From: an uncultured Bacteroidia bacterium | GTDB taxonomy: Bacteria > Bacteroidota > Bacteroidia > Bacteroidales > UBA932 | Reading direction: 5' to 3' | Length of the DNA: 64,000 bases | Assembly (NCBI GenBank): GCA_902790635.1 | Contig: CADASN010000004.1 | Span: 62,001 to 126,000 of the forward strand | Part shown: piece after piece, positions 51,508-60,989 of the stretch | Layout of the letters: every line of letters begins with the position of its first letter | Numbering within the stretch: position 1 is the stretch's first letter | The notes under the pieces: generated by a model | Database searches by the model: none | Seen by the model: only the letters and a program-made list of their open reading frames with translations | What the model was told of the DNA's origin: nothing | Position numbers and translations under genes: made by a program

Positions 51508-54114
51508 ATGGGAAAAAGGATACGATATGGTCTGATCCTACTCTGCCTCGCGACCCTTTGCGGGCAGGCGGGCGCTGCGGTCATGGAGAGCAACCTGAGC
51601 TACCGGCGCTTCACGACACTCGACGCACTGCCGCAGATGCAGACGGAAACGGTCTGGCAGGACTCCCGCGGCTATATCTATATCGGCACGCTCTCGGGTT
51701 TCGTCCGCTATGACGGCCTTTCGATGAAAACCTTCCTGGGCGGTCAGCGGGAGAATATCGTCATGTTCCGGGAAGCGGAAGGGAAGGTGCGCGCGATGGG
51801 ATTCGTCCGGCAGTGGCGCGTCAAAGGCGACGAAGCGGAGATGTCCCAGATCGACCCGACCGGGCAGCTGCTGCTCAACAACCTCAACGCTGCCGACCTG
51901 CCTGCGGATTATGTCCTGCTGGAAGACCGGCAGGAGCAGAACCGTGTGCTCTGCCGGCTCGGCGACGACGGTCCGGCAAAGGTGCTGGAGTCGCCGGTGC
52001 TGGACGACATGACCCCTGACCGTAAATTGTATCTCGACTCGACGGGCGTCTATATCCCCACCCCCCGCGGGCTCTACGCTGCGCAGGGCGGCAAGGTCCG
52101 CGAACTCAGCGACAAACCCGACGTTTTCTCTTTAATCCGCACCGGTGGCGGACTCTTAGCCATCGCGGCCGACGGCATCTACCGACTCGCCGCGGACAGC
52201 CTGGTGCTCGTCTGCGCACACCGCTTCGAAGCCCCTGATTACGGCATCTCGGTTCGGGAGAACCAACAGGGGGAGCTCCTCCTCGCCGATTCGCACACGA
52301 TCTGGCGCTACGACGGTACCGCCGGCGAACCCCTGCACCAACTCGCGACGGGCTTCAACCTCATCCGCGGAATCTTCATTGACAAATGGAACCGCCTGTG
52401 GGCAGCCACCTACCAGGGCGCGTACTGCTTCTTCCACTGCAACTTCACCAACCACCGCCTGACGGACCGCAACGACATCGCCCGGGCGATCGCCTTCTGC
52501 AACGGACAGCAGGTCCTGGGCACGCTCAACGGCAAGGTCATTGCCGACGGGCAGCTCATCAGCGAACTGGACGGCAACTTCTATGCGCCCGGTGCCGTCA
52601 CCCTCGGCGACCGGGTCTACCTGGCGGGAAATGGTGACGTGGCCTCCGTCCAGGGCAACACGCTGCGATGGTTGGGACTGCCCGACGACCGCTACCGCTT
52701 CGTGGCCGGCACCGAGGACCACCTCATCATCGGCACGCTCCGCAGCGTGCTGGAATACGATCCGGTCAGCGGCCGGCTCGACACGCTCTCCACCGGGATC
52801 GCGCATCCGTGGTGCGCCGCCCCCGGCTCGCAGGGACGCCTTTGGGTGAGCGGCAACCCCGGCCTGTTCTGCCTGACGCAGGAAGAAAACGGCGGCATAT
52901 CCGCCGAAAAGCTGATCAGCACCCCGACCACCCCGGTCATCACAGCCATGGCGGCCGACGACCGGGGCCGGGTCTGCTATGCGCTCGGCGACGCCCTCTA
53001 TTTCATTTGCGACGAACAAATCAGCCCGATTACTGAACTAAACGCCGTTCTGGCAGGCCATGAGATCCGCTCCCTGCACATCTCGCCGCGGGGTTATCTG
53101 GTCGTCGCAGCCATCGATGGCCTGCTGGTCGCCAGCCTGGATGCGGCCGGCCGCACGCCGGACTTCCACTGGTTCGACGCGCGCAACGGCTTCACCACCA
53201 TCGAGCCGCTGATGGGCGCGATGGCCGAGAGCGAAGACGGGACGGTCTGGCTGGCGGGGCTGGAGGACATGATCTCATTCCGCCCTGCAGATCTTTTGTC
53301 CGACAACCGGCAGTCCACCGTGGTAGAGAAGCCGCTTCCGTGGTGGCAGCGCTGGTGGGCGATCCTGATCGCAGTCGCCCTGCTCTCAGCAGTCGTCTGG
53401 GAACTGACCCGTTGGTCGGTGCAGCGGCAGACGCGCAAAAAGATGGCCCGCCTGGAGCGGGAGAAAGCCCAGAAAGAGCTGCAACTGCGCGCCGTCCGGC
53501 TGAAGGCCATCCCCCATTTCCACTCGAACGTGCTCTCCAGCATCGAGTACTTCGTCATGAACAAATCCTCTGACGACGCTTCCTACTATCTCAAGCTCTA
53601 CTCGGACTTCACCAACCAAACGCTGACTGACATCGACCGCCCGGCCCGTCCGGTCTCGGGCGAAGTGGACTATGTGCGCCGCTATCTGGAATTGGAGCAG
53701 CTACGCTACGGAGAGCGCTTGCAGTACCGGATCAACGTGGCCCCGGACGTGGACCAGAACGTACTGTTGCCCACCATGCTGCTCCACACCTACTGCCAGA
53801 ACGCCGTCAAGCACGGCATCGCCTCCAAGGCCGGCGTAGGGACGGTGGAAGTCACTGTCAGCCGTCAGCAGCGGGACGGAGCGGACGGCGTACTCGTGTC
53901 GGTACGGGATGACGGGGTGGGACGCGCGGAGGCGGCCCGCTCCGGCAAGCGCTCGACCGGGCAGGGGCTGACCATACTCCGGCAGCAGATCGATTTGTAC
54001 AACCAGGCCAACGCCCATCCCATCGTGCAGCAAGTGACGGACCTGACCGACGGTCAGGGTCGCCCCGCCGGCACGTGTTTCGAGACCTGGGTGCCGGCGG
54101 ACTATCAATATTGA
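51508..54114 (+). CDS. LytS-type sensor histidine kinase with beta-propeller sensor domain
   Basis: An 868-residue membrane kinase. Signal peptide MGKRIRYGLILLCLATLCGQ; a periplasmic two-component-regulator propeller domain of about 590 residues with recurring D-S-R-G-Y-I-Y-I-G and W-N-R-L-W-A-A blades; a membrane helix WWAILIAVALLSAVVWEL (about 613-630); a coiled linker; then a His_kinase domain with the phospho-accepting histidine in IPHFHSNVLSSIEYF (about 670) and an ATPase with QNAVKHGIASK (about 770) and GQGLTILRQQI. The usual PHFLFN is changed to PHFHSN. The partner LytTR gene starts 6 nt downstream. The ligand is unknown. Confidence 0.88.
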   Translation: MGKRIRYGLILLCLATLCGQAGAAVMESNLSYRRFTTLDALPQMQTETVWQDSRGYIYIGTLSGFVRYDGLSMKTFLGGQRENIVMFREAEGKVRAMGFVRQWRVKGDEAEMSQIDPTGQLLLNNLNAADLPADYVLLEDRQEQNRVLCRLGDDGPAKVLESPVLDDMTPDRKLYLDSTGVYIPTPRGLYAAQGGKVRELSDKPDVFSLIRTGGGLLAIAADGIYRLAADSLVLVCAHRFEAPDYGISVRENQQGELLLADSHTIWRYDGTAGEPLHQLATGFNLIRGIFIDKWNRLWAATYQGAYCFFHCNFTNHRLTDRNDIARAIAFCNGQQVLGTLNGKVIADGQLISELDGNFYAPGAVTLGDRVYLAGNGDVASVQGNTLRWLGLPDDRYRFVAGTEDHLIIGTLRSVLEYDPVSGRLDTLSTGIAHPWCAAPGSQGRLWVSGNPGLFCLTQEENGGISAEKLISTPTTPVITAMAADDRGRVCYALGDALYFICDEQISPITELNAVLAGHEIRSLHISPRGYLVVAAIDGLLVASLDAAGRTPDFHWFDARNGFTTIEPLMGAMAESEDGTVWLAGLEDMISFRPADLLSDNRQSTVVEKPLPWWQRWWAILIAVALLSAVVWELTRWSVQRQTRKKMARLEREKAQKELQLRAVRLKAIPHFHSNVLSSIEYFVMNKSSDDASYYLKLYSDFTNQTLTDIDRPARPVSGEVDYVRRYLELEQLRYGERLQYRINVAPDVDQNVLLPTMLLHTYCQNAVKHGIASKAGVGTVEVTVSRQQRDGADGVLVSVRDDGVGRAEAARSGKRSTGQGLTILRQQIDLYNQANAHPIVQQVTDLTDGQGRPAGTCFETWVPADYQY

Positions 54115-54120
54115 CACGAC

Positions 54121-54852
54121 ATGAACCGACTCAAGACCATCATCGTAGAGGACGAACGCCTGCCCCGCCTGTCCTTGCTGGCGAAACTGGAGGATCATCA
54201 GGAGGAACTGGAGATCGTCGATGCCTGCGAGGACTATGACTCTGCCCTGGAGAGCATCCTCCAGCACCGTCCCGACCTGCTCTTCCTCGATATCCAGCTG
54301 CATGGACGCGATTCCATCCAACTGCTCGAAGCGCTCCGGCAGACGATCTCCCTGCCCTATGTGATTTTCACGACGGCCTATTCGGACCGGGAGTATCTGA
54401 TGAGCGCCATCAAGCTCTCCGCGGTCGATTATCTGCTCAAGCCTGTCGGCAAAGCCGAACTCGCGCTCGCCATCGCGAAAGTCCGGGAACGGGCAAAAGC
54501 ATCAGCTGCCACCCTTCCCGGAGGGCAGCAGCTGAAATTGAGTTTCAAGTCGGTGAACTGTAAACTATTCTTCCCGGCAGAGGACATCGCCTGGTTCAAG
54601 GCCGAAGGGAACTACGCCACCCTTGTCACTTTTCACGGCGAACACCTGGTGCTGGAGAACCTCCTTTCGCTGGAGCAGCGGCTGCCGGGTGACCGTTTTC
54701 TCCGGGTGGACCGCAGTACGATTGTCAACATCGGCCATGTCTGCCGGGTCGATCCGCAGCAGCATAGCTGCACATTGCGCTCGAGCGACGGCCGCACCCT
54801 GGAGCTGAAACTGTCGGGAAGCGGGACGGAAGCCCTGCTCGCAGCCGTCTAG
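54121..54852 (+). CDS. LytTR-family response regulator
   Basis: A 243-residue regulator. The receiver domain has the acidic pair VEDE (residues 9-12), phospho-acceptor Asp in LLFLDIQLHG (about residue 59), TTAYSDREY, and the Lys of YLLKPVG (about 109). The LytTR DNA-binding domain at about residues 140-243 has DIAWFKAEGNYATLVT and FLRVDRSTIVNIGHV. It works with the upstream kinase. Its targets may include the kinase promoter itself. The stop overlaps the convergent gene's stop in CTAG. Confidence 0.92.
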   Translation: MNRLKTIIVEDERLPRLSLLAKLEDHQEELEIVDACEDYDSALESILQHRPDLLFLDIQLHGRDSIQLLEALRQTISLPYVIFTTAYSDREYLMSAIKLSAVDYLLKPVGKAELALAIAKVRERAKASAATLPGGQQLKLSFKSVNCKLFFPAEDIAWFKAEGNYATLVTFHGEHLVLENLLSLEQRLPGDRFLRVDRSTIVNIGHVCRVDPQQHSCTLRSSDGRTLELKLSGSGTEALLAAV

Positions 54853-56324
54853 TCCACGTAGACGTACCACTGCTCCTCGCTGAAGGGCTGGAGCTGGTCG
54901 CCCTGCTGGCGCAGGCCGAAGAGATTCTTGCTCTCGGGAGCCCCGTGGTTGAACCAGAGGATGACGTTGTCGTGCAGGTCGAACGCGACGCAGAGAAGGT
55001 CAGGAATACCGTAGGTACCGTCGTCGTCAACGTTCCAGGTACTTCCCTCGCCATACGACGGATCGAGTTCGGTCGTCTTCACGTACGTGGCCTTGAGCTT
55101 GCCGCCCTGCGTCCAGGCGATGACAATCATCGCCTCGCCGTCCTTGGGCTCGAGTTCGAAGATACCCACGCGGCCATCCTCTTCGCGCAGATGGCCGATG
55201 TAACGGGACTGGAAGACCTTGCGGCCATAACGGGTCTCGACCGCCTTGACGAGCGAAGCGCTCATCTGCTGCTCTTTCTCGCCCCCTTTCCAACGGCTGA
55301 ACGGCGGGAAGCGGTGGAATGCCGCGAAGCGGCCCCCCATGACCAAGCCGATCACCTCGAATGCCTCATAACCGCGGAACATATCCTTCTTCACGGCGCT
55401 CGGTACGCGCATCTCGTAGTACACGCCCTGCATCTGGTCGGCAAGCATGGGGTTGTAGCCCCAGCGGGCCGACTCGTCCTTCAGACGGTCCTTGATGAAA
55501 GTCAGGGGTGCGTAATTGTGCTTGAAGAACATCCACAAGGGAGTATTCTGATCCCAATCATACACCTCTTCCTGACGTACGAACAACATGAAGTCGTTGC
55601 TGGGATAGATATAGCCGGGCAGGCTGTAACCGCTTTCCCAATAATAATGCATGCCGCTCCGGTAGAACGCGGACGGGCCAACATACTGCGTGCCGTGGTC
55701 CCAGACCACATCCGTCACGGCTTTGTTGCCCCAGAATGCCTTCTCGGCGATACCTGCCACCCGCAGGTCCTTGCCTTGCACGCTGACGGTTTCCGGCACC
55801 TGGATCGTCCCGGCATAGCGGCCGCCCGCACAAAGCTCCAGCTCTGTCGCTTCGGAGACATACCTGTACATGAATCCCTTGGTATCAGGGACATAAGCGC
55901 CAAGCCGCTCATACTCGCCCATCAGGGTCATCCCCTTCTCGAAAGGGGACCCGCCGGCGCCGAAATTCTCGGTGATCACCAATTTGTCGGCAGAGACGAG
56001 ATTGGCTTCAAAGGTGTAGTCCAACACGTCGGACCGCAGGCTGCGACGGAATCTGCTGCCCTCCGCGGGAATCCACTCCCCGTTCTCCGTACCGAACTGG
56101 GCCGTCACACCGTCGGCGCGGTCGAGCTTGATCTCGAACCACACGTTGCCGCTGCCGTCAAAGATCACGGAAATCTGCCCGCTGCGGGCCTGTTCCCCCT
56201 CTTCGGGGTCCGCCACCTTGCGGAACACCCCGCCGGCAGCCTCTACGTTCGGCTGCGCCTGCAGGGCGAAGACACCGGCCGCGAAGAGCGACAGCGCCAG
56301 GGTCATCATTCTAAAAATCTTCAT
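54849..56324 (-). CDS. Secreted protein with partial BspA-type leucine-rich repeat, unknown function
   Basis: A protein of about 491 residues with signal peptide MKIFRMMTLALSLFAAGVFALQAQ (start at 56324; 56333 is an alternative). Around residues 170-200, the sequence TIQVPETVSVQGKDLRVAGI then AEKAFWGNKAVTDVVW matches a BspA-like LRR_5 unit. The rest is aromatic-rich and has no recognised domain. It overlaps the preceding lipoprotein gene by 14 nt and lies opposite the LytS/LytTR genes, so it may be an envelope target of that system; this is context only. Confidence 0.65.
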   Translation of the reverse strand: MKIFRMMTLALSLFAAGVFALQAQPNVEAAGGVFRKVADPEEGEQARSGQISVIFDGSGNVWFEIKLDRADGVTAQFGTENGEWIPAEGSRFRRSLRSDVLDYTFEANLVSADKLVITENFGAGGSPFEKGMTLMGEYERLGAYVPDTKGFMYRYVSEATELELCAGGRYAGTIQVPETVSVQGKDLRVAGIAEKAFWGNKAVTDVVWDHGTQYVGPSAFYRSGMHYYWESGYSLPGYIYPSNDFMLFVRQEEVYDWDQNTPLWMFFKHNYAPLTFIKDRLKDESARWGYNPMLADQMQGVYYEMRVPSAVKKDMFRGYEAFEVIGLVMGGRFAAFHRFPPFSRWKGGEKEQQMSASLVKAVETRYGRKVFQSRYIGHLREEDGRVGIFELEPKDGEAMIVIAWTQGGKLKATYVKTTELDPSYGEGSTWNVDDDGTYGIPDLLCVAFDLHDNVILWFNHGAPESKNLFGLRQQGDQLQPFSEEQWYVYVD

Positions 56325-57666
56325 ATCCTGCATCTGCTTCTGAATCCATTATCCTAGCATCCCGGAACTCCGTCCCGGAAGGGAACACGTCAGACCCGGA
56401 GAGGTCGACCACATAGGACAAACCCTTCTCGCGGGCCGTGAAAGTACCTGTGCGGACCGTTTCGTCCGTCACGTCGTTGCCGTCTTCGAAACGGCTGTAG
56501 GTAGTCTGGCGGAACGCGAACTTGAAGACATCGTCTTCGGACTCCAGTTCCTGGAAATAACCATTGCACATCTCGGCCCTGTCGGGCGAGAAGGAGCGGA
56601 ACGCGAACTGCCAGTCCGGCGTGAGGATTACCTCGAATTCCCCGTCTTCCCGGGGAGCGCGGTACACGCCGTAATTGGCAAAATACGGGATCTCCGTACG
56701 GCCTCCGCGGGCATCCAGGGCAAAGACGGACTGGTATTCGTAGAAGGTCTCACCGGACTCCGGGTCCACCCATTCGCCGGCAGGACCGCTCTCGAAGCCC
56801 GTGGCATCCTTGATGCCCGGAAGGGCGTCGCTGAGGTCGGGTCCGCCGTACTGGCTGGCGAAGAGAACGCTGCTCATCTTGACATCGCCATTGTCCATCA
56901 CGACACAGACAACGGGGTTGTAGTCCTGTCCGATGTCGCCCAGGAACACACCTTTGCACAAGCCGTTGATGCCGCCGAAGGTCTTGTCCCCGTCGGCCAG
57001 CACGATGGATTCCTCGGGATAGCCGAGTTGCGTGAGCGGTTCGGTCGAACTCGTGAGGATGGGCTGGCCAGCCTCCAGACGCACGCTGATGCCCAGGTCC
57101 CCGCCGTCGAAGATCTCTCCATAGTCGAAGGAGGTGAAGCCTTTCATCGGCTCCGGCATGGGCAAGGAGATATCGTGGACGCTCCCGTCGCCGGGGACGA
57201 CCAGGGAGCCGCTGGTGTCGATCGCGGGCGTGTAGAGCGCCGCATGGCCCTCGTTGTCCACGATACTGATCAGGCTGTTCTCTTCATACCAATTGTTGAG
57301 GAGCAGCACCGGCTTGCCTTCTTCGCTGCGGTAATACACTTCCCGGTTCTCGTCGGTGACATACTCGCCGTCCTCGTTGACGGCGAGGGAAGCCATCGGA
57401 TCCCGCGGGATGACCAGATAGATCTGACGGCCTACGCCACAGTCCACCTTGGCAGCCTCCACGATCTGCGGATACTTCTTGGTCAACTGCAGATAGGAAG
57501 GAGCGTTCTCAAATGCGCTGAACGAGTCATAGTAGCCCAGGAACCCCACGGCCACCATTTCGCCTTCCTGCCAATCGATATCGACCGGACCGGCGGGCTG
57601 GCCCGAACAAGCGACAAGGGCTGGCAGCAACAAGGCTGCCAGCCCAAGATAGAATCGTTTGCCCAT
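56311..57666 (-). CDS. Lipoprotein of unknown function
   Basis: A 451-residue lipoprotein. The start at 57666 (MGKRFYLGLAALLLPALVAC) places the lipobox LVAC correctly and lies 1 nt after the TMEM43-type gene's stop; an in-frame ATG at 57678 is less likely. The mature chain is acidic and rich in Asp/Glu/Gly, without a motif I recognise (segments such as GEMVAVGFLGYYDSFSAFEN and PDWQFAFRSFSPDRAEM). Together with the LRR-type protein and the TMEM43 homologue it forms a three-gene envelope cluster downstream of pgk. Confidence 0.7.
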   Translation of the reverse strand: MGKRFYLGLAALLLPALVACSGQPAGPVDIDWQEGEMVAVGFLGYYDSFSAFENAPSYLQLTKKYPQIVEAAKVDCGVGRQIYLVIPRDPMASLAVNEDGEYVTDENREVYYRSEEGKPVLLLNNWYEENSLISIVDNEGHAALYTPAIDTSGSLVVPGDGSVHDISLPMPEPMKGFTSFDYGEIFDGGDLGISVRLEAGQPILTSSTEPLTQLGYPEESIVLADGDKTFGGINGLCKGVFLGDIGQDYNPVVCVVMDNGDVKMSSVLFASQYGGPDLSDALPGIKDATGFESGPAGEWVDPESGETFYEYQSVFALDARGGRTEIPYFANYGVYRAPREDGEFEVILTPDWQFAFRSFSPDRAEMCNGYFQELESEDDVFKFAFRQTTYSRFEDGNDVTDETVRTGTFTAREKGLSYVVDLSGSDVFPSGTEFRDARIMDSEADAGYEDF

Positions 57667-57667
57667 A

Positions 57668-58894
57668 TTATTCGGCATCGGTCTTCGGAGCCTCGGGAGC
57701 TGCAGGAGTCACGGTCACCTCGGGGGCTGCGGGAGCCGCAGGGGCAGCAGGGGCCTCGGGAGCCGGCTCGGGTGCTTTCTTGCTCTTCGTGATGAGGAAC
57801 GCCACCAGCAGGCAGATGACCACGGCCAGTACGATGGCCAGTACCGGCCTCCAGACCACCCAGGCTACCAGGATCACGAGCAACGCCCAGATGAAACCGA
57901 CGACAGCGGTCACCAGGTTGATACCCAGTTCGCCGACCTTGGCCAACGGCGGGAGGACCTTGAGGATCGTGACGAGGATGCTGAACATCGCACGGAGAGC
58001 AGCGATGATGAGGATGATGCCGAGGATACGGATGAGCCAGAGCATGAACTTGTTGGCTGCCTTCTGGGCCTCATACATCTCCTCCATCGAACGGTTGCCC
58101 ATCGACAGGACGCAGAGGGATTTGCCGTTCTTGTGGGTATAGGGCTCGAACGTATTGCCTTTGACCTTGGCCAGGATAGAGGCGGTGCCGCCGTCGGCCT
58201 GCATGAAGGTCACGCGGACATCACCGACCGCCGGGGAGTTCGGGGTGCCGTAGTAGAGCACATTGCCCTGGGCGAAGACCTCGTAGCCGTCACCGAGGGA
58301 CTGCGGCAGGTTCACGGGCGTCTCCGCGGGGATAGAGCGGACCAGGTTGTCCGGCAGGACATAGCCGCCGTAGCTGACATTCTTGGCAGCGAACGAGGCA
58401 TCCTCGATCGTAGTGCGCACGGTGTTGGCACCCTGATAGTCAGGATCATGGAAGTTATTGGAATTGACCGGGCTGCCCACCCATTCCTTCGAATAGGTGT
58501 AGGTCGTGACGGTCTCCTGGCCACCGCCGATCTTGTCCTTCGACTCGGAAGTGGAATGCTCCACCCACTGATAATACTCGACCTCACGCGTCAGGCGGAT
58601 GGCATTGACCTGGATCCCGTAAGTAGGATCGGTCAGGATCTCGTCGGTCTTGGCATCGGCCACGGCATGGATCAGCTTGCCGTTGAGGGAAGCATCCACC
58701 GTGGAGATGTCGGCGACGTCCACGCACTCCTTCTCGGAGTCCTTGAGCATCTTGGAGGTTTTCACAGCACGTCCCTCGTTCCACCACAGGAGGGCGGTAG
58801 CGGCGACGAAGAGCACCAGGCCGGTCACAATCCCGCGTGCGGAATTGCCGAGACGCTGGCCATAGCTTGTCTTGGTAACTTCTTGATAGGCCAT
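57668..58894 (-). CDS. TMEM43-family membrane protein
   Basis: A 408-residue protein with an N-terminal membrane helix (about residues 22-40, IVTGLVLFVAATALLWWNEG). A large extracytoplasmic domain contains the family segment YYQWVEH and TYTYSKEWVGSPVNSNNFHDP. Three to four C-terminal helices occupy about residues 280-370. It matches the TMEM43 (LUMA) family, known from animals and scattered in bacteria, with unknown bacterial function. The cytosolic tail is a Pro/Ala-rich repeat (APEAPAAPAAPAAPEV). It lies 49 nt after the pgk stop. Confidence 0.85.
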   Translation of the reverse strand: MAYQEVTKTSYGQRLGNSARGIVTGLVLFVAATALLWWNEGRAVKTSKMLKDSEKECVDVADISTVDASLNGKLIHAVADAKTDEILTDPTYGIQVNAIRLTREVEYYQWVEHSTSESKDKIGGGQETVTTYTYSKEWVGSPVNSNNFHDPDYQGANTVRTTIEDASFAAKNVSYGGYVLPDNLVRSIPAETPVNLPQSLGDGYEVFAQGNVLYYGTPNSPAVGDVRVTFMQADGGTASILAKVKGNTFEPYTHKNGKSLCVLSMGNRSMEEMYEAQKAANKFMLWLIRILGIILIIAALRAMFSILVTILKVLPPLAKVGELGINLVTAVVGFIWALLVILVAWVVWRPVLAIVLAVVICLLVAFLITKSKKAPEPAPEAPAAPAAPAAPEVTVTPAAPEAPKTDAE

Positions 58895-58943
58895 AATACT
58901 TTAGATTTAAGAATTAGTGAATTGCACGTTATGTTCGTCCGGA

Positions 58944-60197
58944 TCAGCCGCGGATGGCCGCGATACCCGGCAGGTCTTTGCCTTCGAGGGCCTCGAGCAT
59001 GGCACCGCCGCCGGTGGAGACATAGCTCACCTTGTCGGCATAGCCCATCTGGGTCACGGCTGCGACGGAGTCGCCACCGCCCACGAGCGTGTAGGCTCCC
59101 TTCGCCGTGGCTTCGGCGAGGTCTTCGGCGATCTGGAGCGTACCCTTGGCGAAGTTCGGCATCTCGAACACGCCGACGGGACCGTTCCACAGGATGGTCT
59201 TGGAGTTGAGGATCGCATCCTTCCAGGCCGCGAGGGTCGCCGGTCCGACATCCATGCCCTCCCAACCGTCGGGAATCTCGGTGGAAGGAACGACCTTGCT
59301 GTTGGCTTCGTTGCTGAATTCATCCGCAATGACGGTCTCCTTGGGGAGATAGATGGCCACGCCTTTCTCCTTCGCCTTGGCGAGGATCTCGAGTGCCTGC
59401 GGCATCAGGTCATCCTCATGCAGGGAGTTGCCGATGGTGCCGCCCTGGGCCTTGATGAAGGTGTAGCTCATGCCGCCGCCGATGATCAGGTTGTCCACCC
59501 GCTCGAGCATGTTCTCGAGCACGGCAAGCTTCGATGAGACCTTGGCGCCGCCGATGATGGCGGTGAAGGGACGGCGGGCGTTCTTGAGGACATTGTCGAT
59601 GGCCTTGATCTCACCTTCCATCAGGTAGCCGAACATCTTGTCGTTGGGGAAGTAGTCGGCGATGAGGGCGGTGGAGCCATGGGCGCGGTGAGCCGTACCG
59701 AAAGCATCGTTGATGTAGCAGTCAGCATAGGAGGCGAGGGTCTTCACGAAGTCCTTCTGGCTCTCCTTGACGGCCTTCTTGGCCGCTTTCTTCTCCTCTT
59801 CGGAAGCATCCTCGGCGAGTCCGCGGGGTTTGCCTTCCTCCTCGGCATAGAAGCGGAGGTTCTCGAGAAGCAGGGCTTCGCCCGGCTTGAGGGCGGCGAC
59901 TTCCGCCTGGGCCTTCTGGCAGTCAGGGGCGAACTTGACGGGGGCGCCGAGGCATTCGGCCACATGGTCCACGATGTGCTTCAGGGAATACTTGTCCGTC
60001 ACGCCCTTGGGACGTCCGAGGTGGGACATGATGATGAGGGAACCACCCCCGGCGAGGACCTTCTTGAGGGTCGGCATCGCCCGGCGGATGCGGGTGTCGT
60101 CAGTAATCTCGAAATTCTCGTTGAGGGGAACGTTGAAATCTACGCGCACGATCGCCTTCTTGCCGGCGAAATCGTAGGAATCGATGTTTTGCTGCAT
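58944..60197 (-). CDS. pgk: Phosphoglycerate kinase
   Basis: A 417-residue glycolytic enzyme that transfers phosphate from 1,3-bisphosphoglycerate to ADP. The start [20 protein letters not shown] at 60197 gives the usual N-terminus; [12 protein letters not shown] (residues 13-24) is the PGK signature. [26 protein letters not shown] and the C-terminal [13 protein letters not shown] are all present. A TATATTTG box lies 43 nt upstream. An approximately 100-bp element shared with the histidine-kinase promoter lies further upstream. Confidence 0.96.
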   Translation of the reverse strand: MQQNIDSYDFAGKKAIVRVDFNVPLNENFEITDDTRIRRAMPTLKKVLAGGGSLIIMSHLGRPKGVTDKYSLKHIVDHVAECLGAPVKFAPDCQKAQAEVAALKPGEALLLENLRFYAEEEGKPRGLAEDASEEEKKAAKKAVKESQKDFVKTLASYADCYINDAFGTAHRAHGSTALIADYFPNDKMFGYLMEGEIKAIDNVLKNARRPFTAIIGGAKVSSKLAVLENMLERVDNLIIGGGMSYTFIKAQGGTIGNSLHEDDLMPQALEILAKAKEKGVAIYLPKETVIADEFSNEANSKVVPSTEIPDGWEGMDVGPATLAAWKDAILNSKTILWNGPVGVFEMPNFAKGTLQIAEDLAEATAKGAYTLVGGGDSVAAVTQMGYADKVSYVSTGGGAMLEALEGKDLPGIAAIRG

Positions 60198-60240
60198 ATC
60201 GCTATAAGGTGTTAAATTGAATCCGCTTGTTTCCAGAATA

Positions 60241-60248
60241 CAAATATA
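60241..60248 (-). promoter_or_regulatory. -7 promoter box of pgk
   Basis: The minus strand reads TATATTTG, giving a leader of about 40 nt before the ATG at 60197. Confidence 0.65.
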
Positions 60249-60320
60249 TAAAATAATTTGATTACTTGTTCGCACTAGTCTGAACGGGGGGCTTTCTCTC
60301 CCCGACAACCCCTTTCCTTC

Positions 60321-60423
60321 TTTTCAGTCATCCCGCCAGAAAGGCACTTCGTCATCCCCGGACCCCACTTCGTCATAATGCCCCTTCCGCCGGTTTCACC
60401 GATCTGGGAGAGCCCATAATAAG
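60321..60423 (-). repeat. Second copy of the TGACGAA-repeat element, upstream of pgk
   Basis: On the minus strand, TGACGAAGTG occurs at 60375-60366 and again at 60354-60345 (21 bp apart), followed by a diverged third copy, TGACTGAAAAG, near 60330. The preceding block with GGTGAAAC, GGCGGAAGGGGCATT and TATTATGG aligns with 51371-51415. It has the same orientation relative to pgk as the other copy has to the kinase gene. Confidence 0.7.
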
Positions 60424-60468
60424 TTCCTTGTTACCAATCAACTACTGCCAGGAGCTAATATCGGGCTG

Positions 60469-60530
60469 TTTTGCCCCTGGCGACACGTTTCCGCCGCCGG
60501 GGGCAAAATCAATTACCCCTGCCCCTGGCA
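60469..60530. repeat. Palindromic repeat related to the array at 5687-5875
   Basis: TTTTGCCCC (60469-60477) pairs with GGGGCAAAA (60500-60508), with a GGCG/CGCC extension inside. A second GCCCCTGGCA follows at 60521-60530. The GCCCCTGGCA and GCCGGGGGC arms are those of the array beside the VapBC-like genes. Confidence 0.6.
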
Positions 60531-60531
60531 A

Positions 60532-60648
60532 AAACAAATCAACATCTTCTCCGAGTTTAGAGTGGTACAGCAGAAGCGGAGTACCTCCGAATAGCAGGTA
60601 AGCGGCGTAAGATGATAAGGTCCTTACCCACCGAGTTCCAAGGCGTAG
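60532..60648 (-). pseudogene. Possible remnant of an AbiEii-type nucleotidyltransferase
   Basis: The minus strand encodes RTLSSYAAYLLFGGTPLLLY followed by HSKLGEDVDLF. This resembles the GGTAL ... S-D-D-LF nucleotidyltransferase core of AbiEii/AbiGii toxins. The frame then runs straight into the palindromic repeat (LPGAG), and no further domain is found. It is probably a truncated relic; the match is short. Confidence 0.35.
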
Positions 60649-60905
60649 AAGATCAAACGATTGACCATCAACCAACAGCAAAAACACGGGTACTATTTTC
60701 GAATACCCGTGTTTTCATTTATTATTGAAAATCAGCGAATTTGTATGCCACGCCATACAACGGAGTTGAGGGGAAGGGGTGGCGTAGTGATTCAAACTAC
60801 TAACTATCAATCAATAACAAAAACACGGGTACTATTTTCGAGTACCCGTGTTTTCATTTATCGTTAGTGATCACCGGATTCGCATACCACGGCACAAAGT
60901 AATAT
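60642..60905 (+). repeat. Tandem duplication of about 138 bp, each unit with a perfect hairpin
   Basis: Unit 1 (about 60642-60775) and unit 2 (about 60780-60905) align from GGCGTAG through the hairpin to a shared tail (ATACCACGGCA-like). The hairpins are AAAACACGGGTA/TACCCGTGTTTT at 60681-60715 and AAAACACGGGTACT/AGTACCCGTGTTTT at 60820-60854. No coding frame is conserved between units. They look like duplicated terminators or small RNA genes. The remainder of the gap to 60989 holds a GAGCGCAGCGA-type repeat near 60918. Confidence 0.6.
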
Positions 60906-60989
60906 TATGAGGAAAGATTTGGAGCGCAGCGACCGAGGAGGTGCGGGGGATTCTTCCCCGGATCATAAAGCCCGGTACGGCCCGGTCAA

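Noticed and set aside
60442-60687. An 81-codon ORF on the minus strand
   Set aside because: Only its middle part resembles a nucleotidyltransferase core; both ends are repeat sequence. It is treated as a relic, not a gene.
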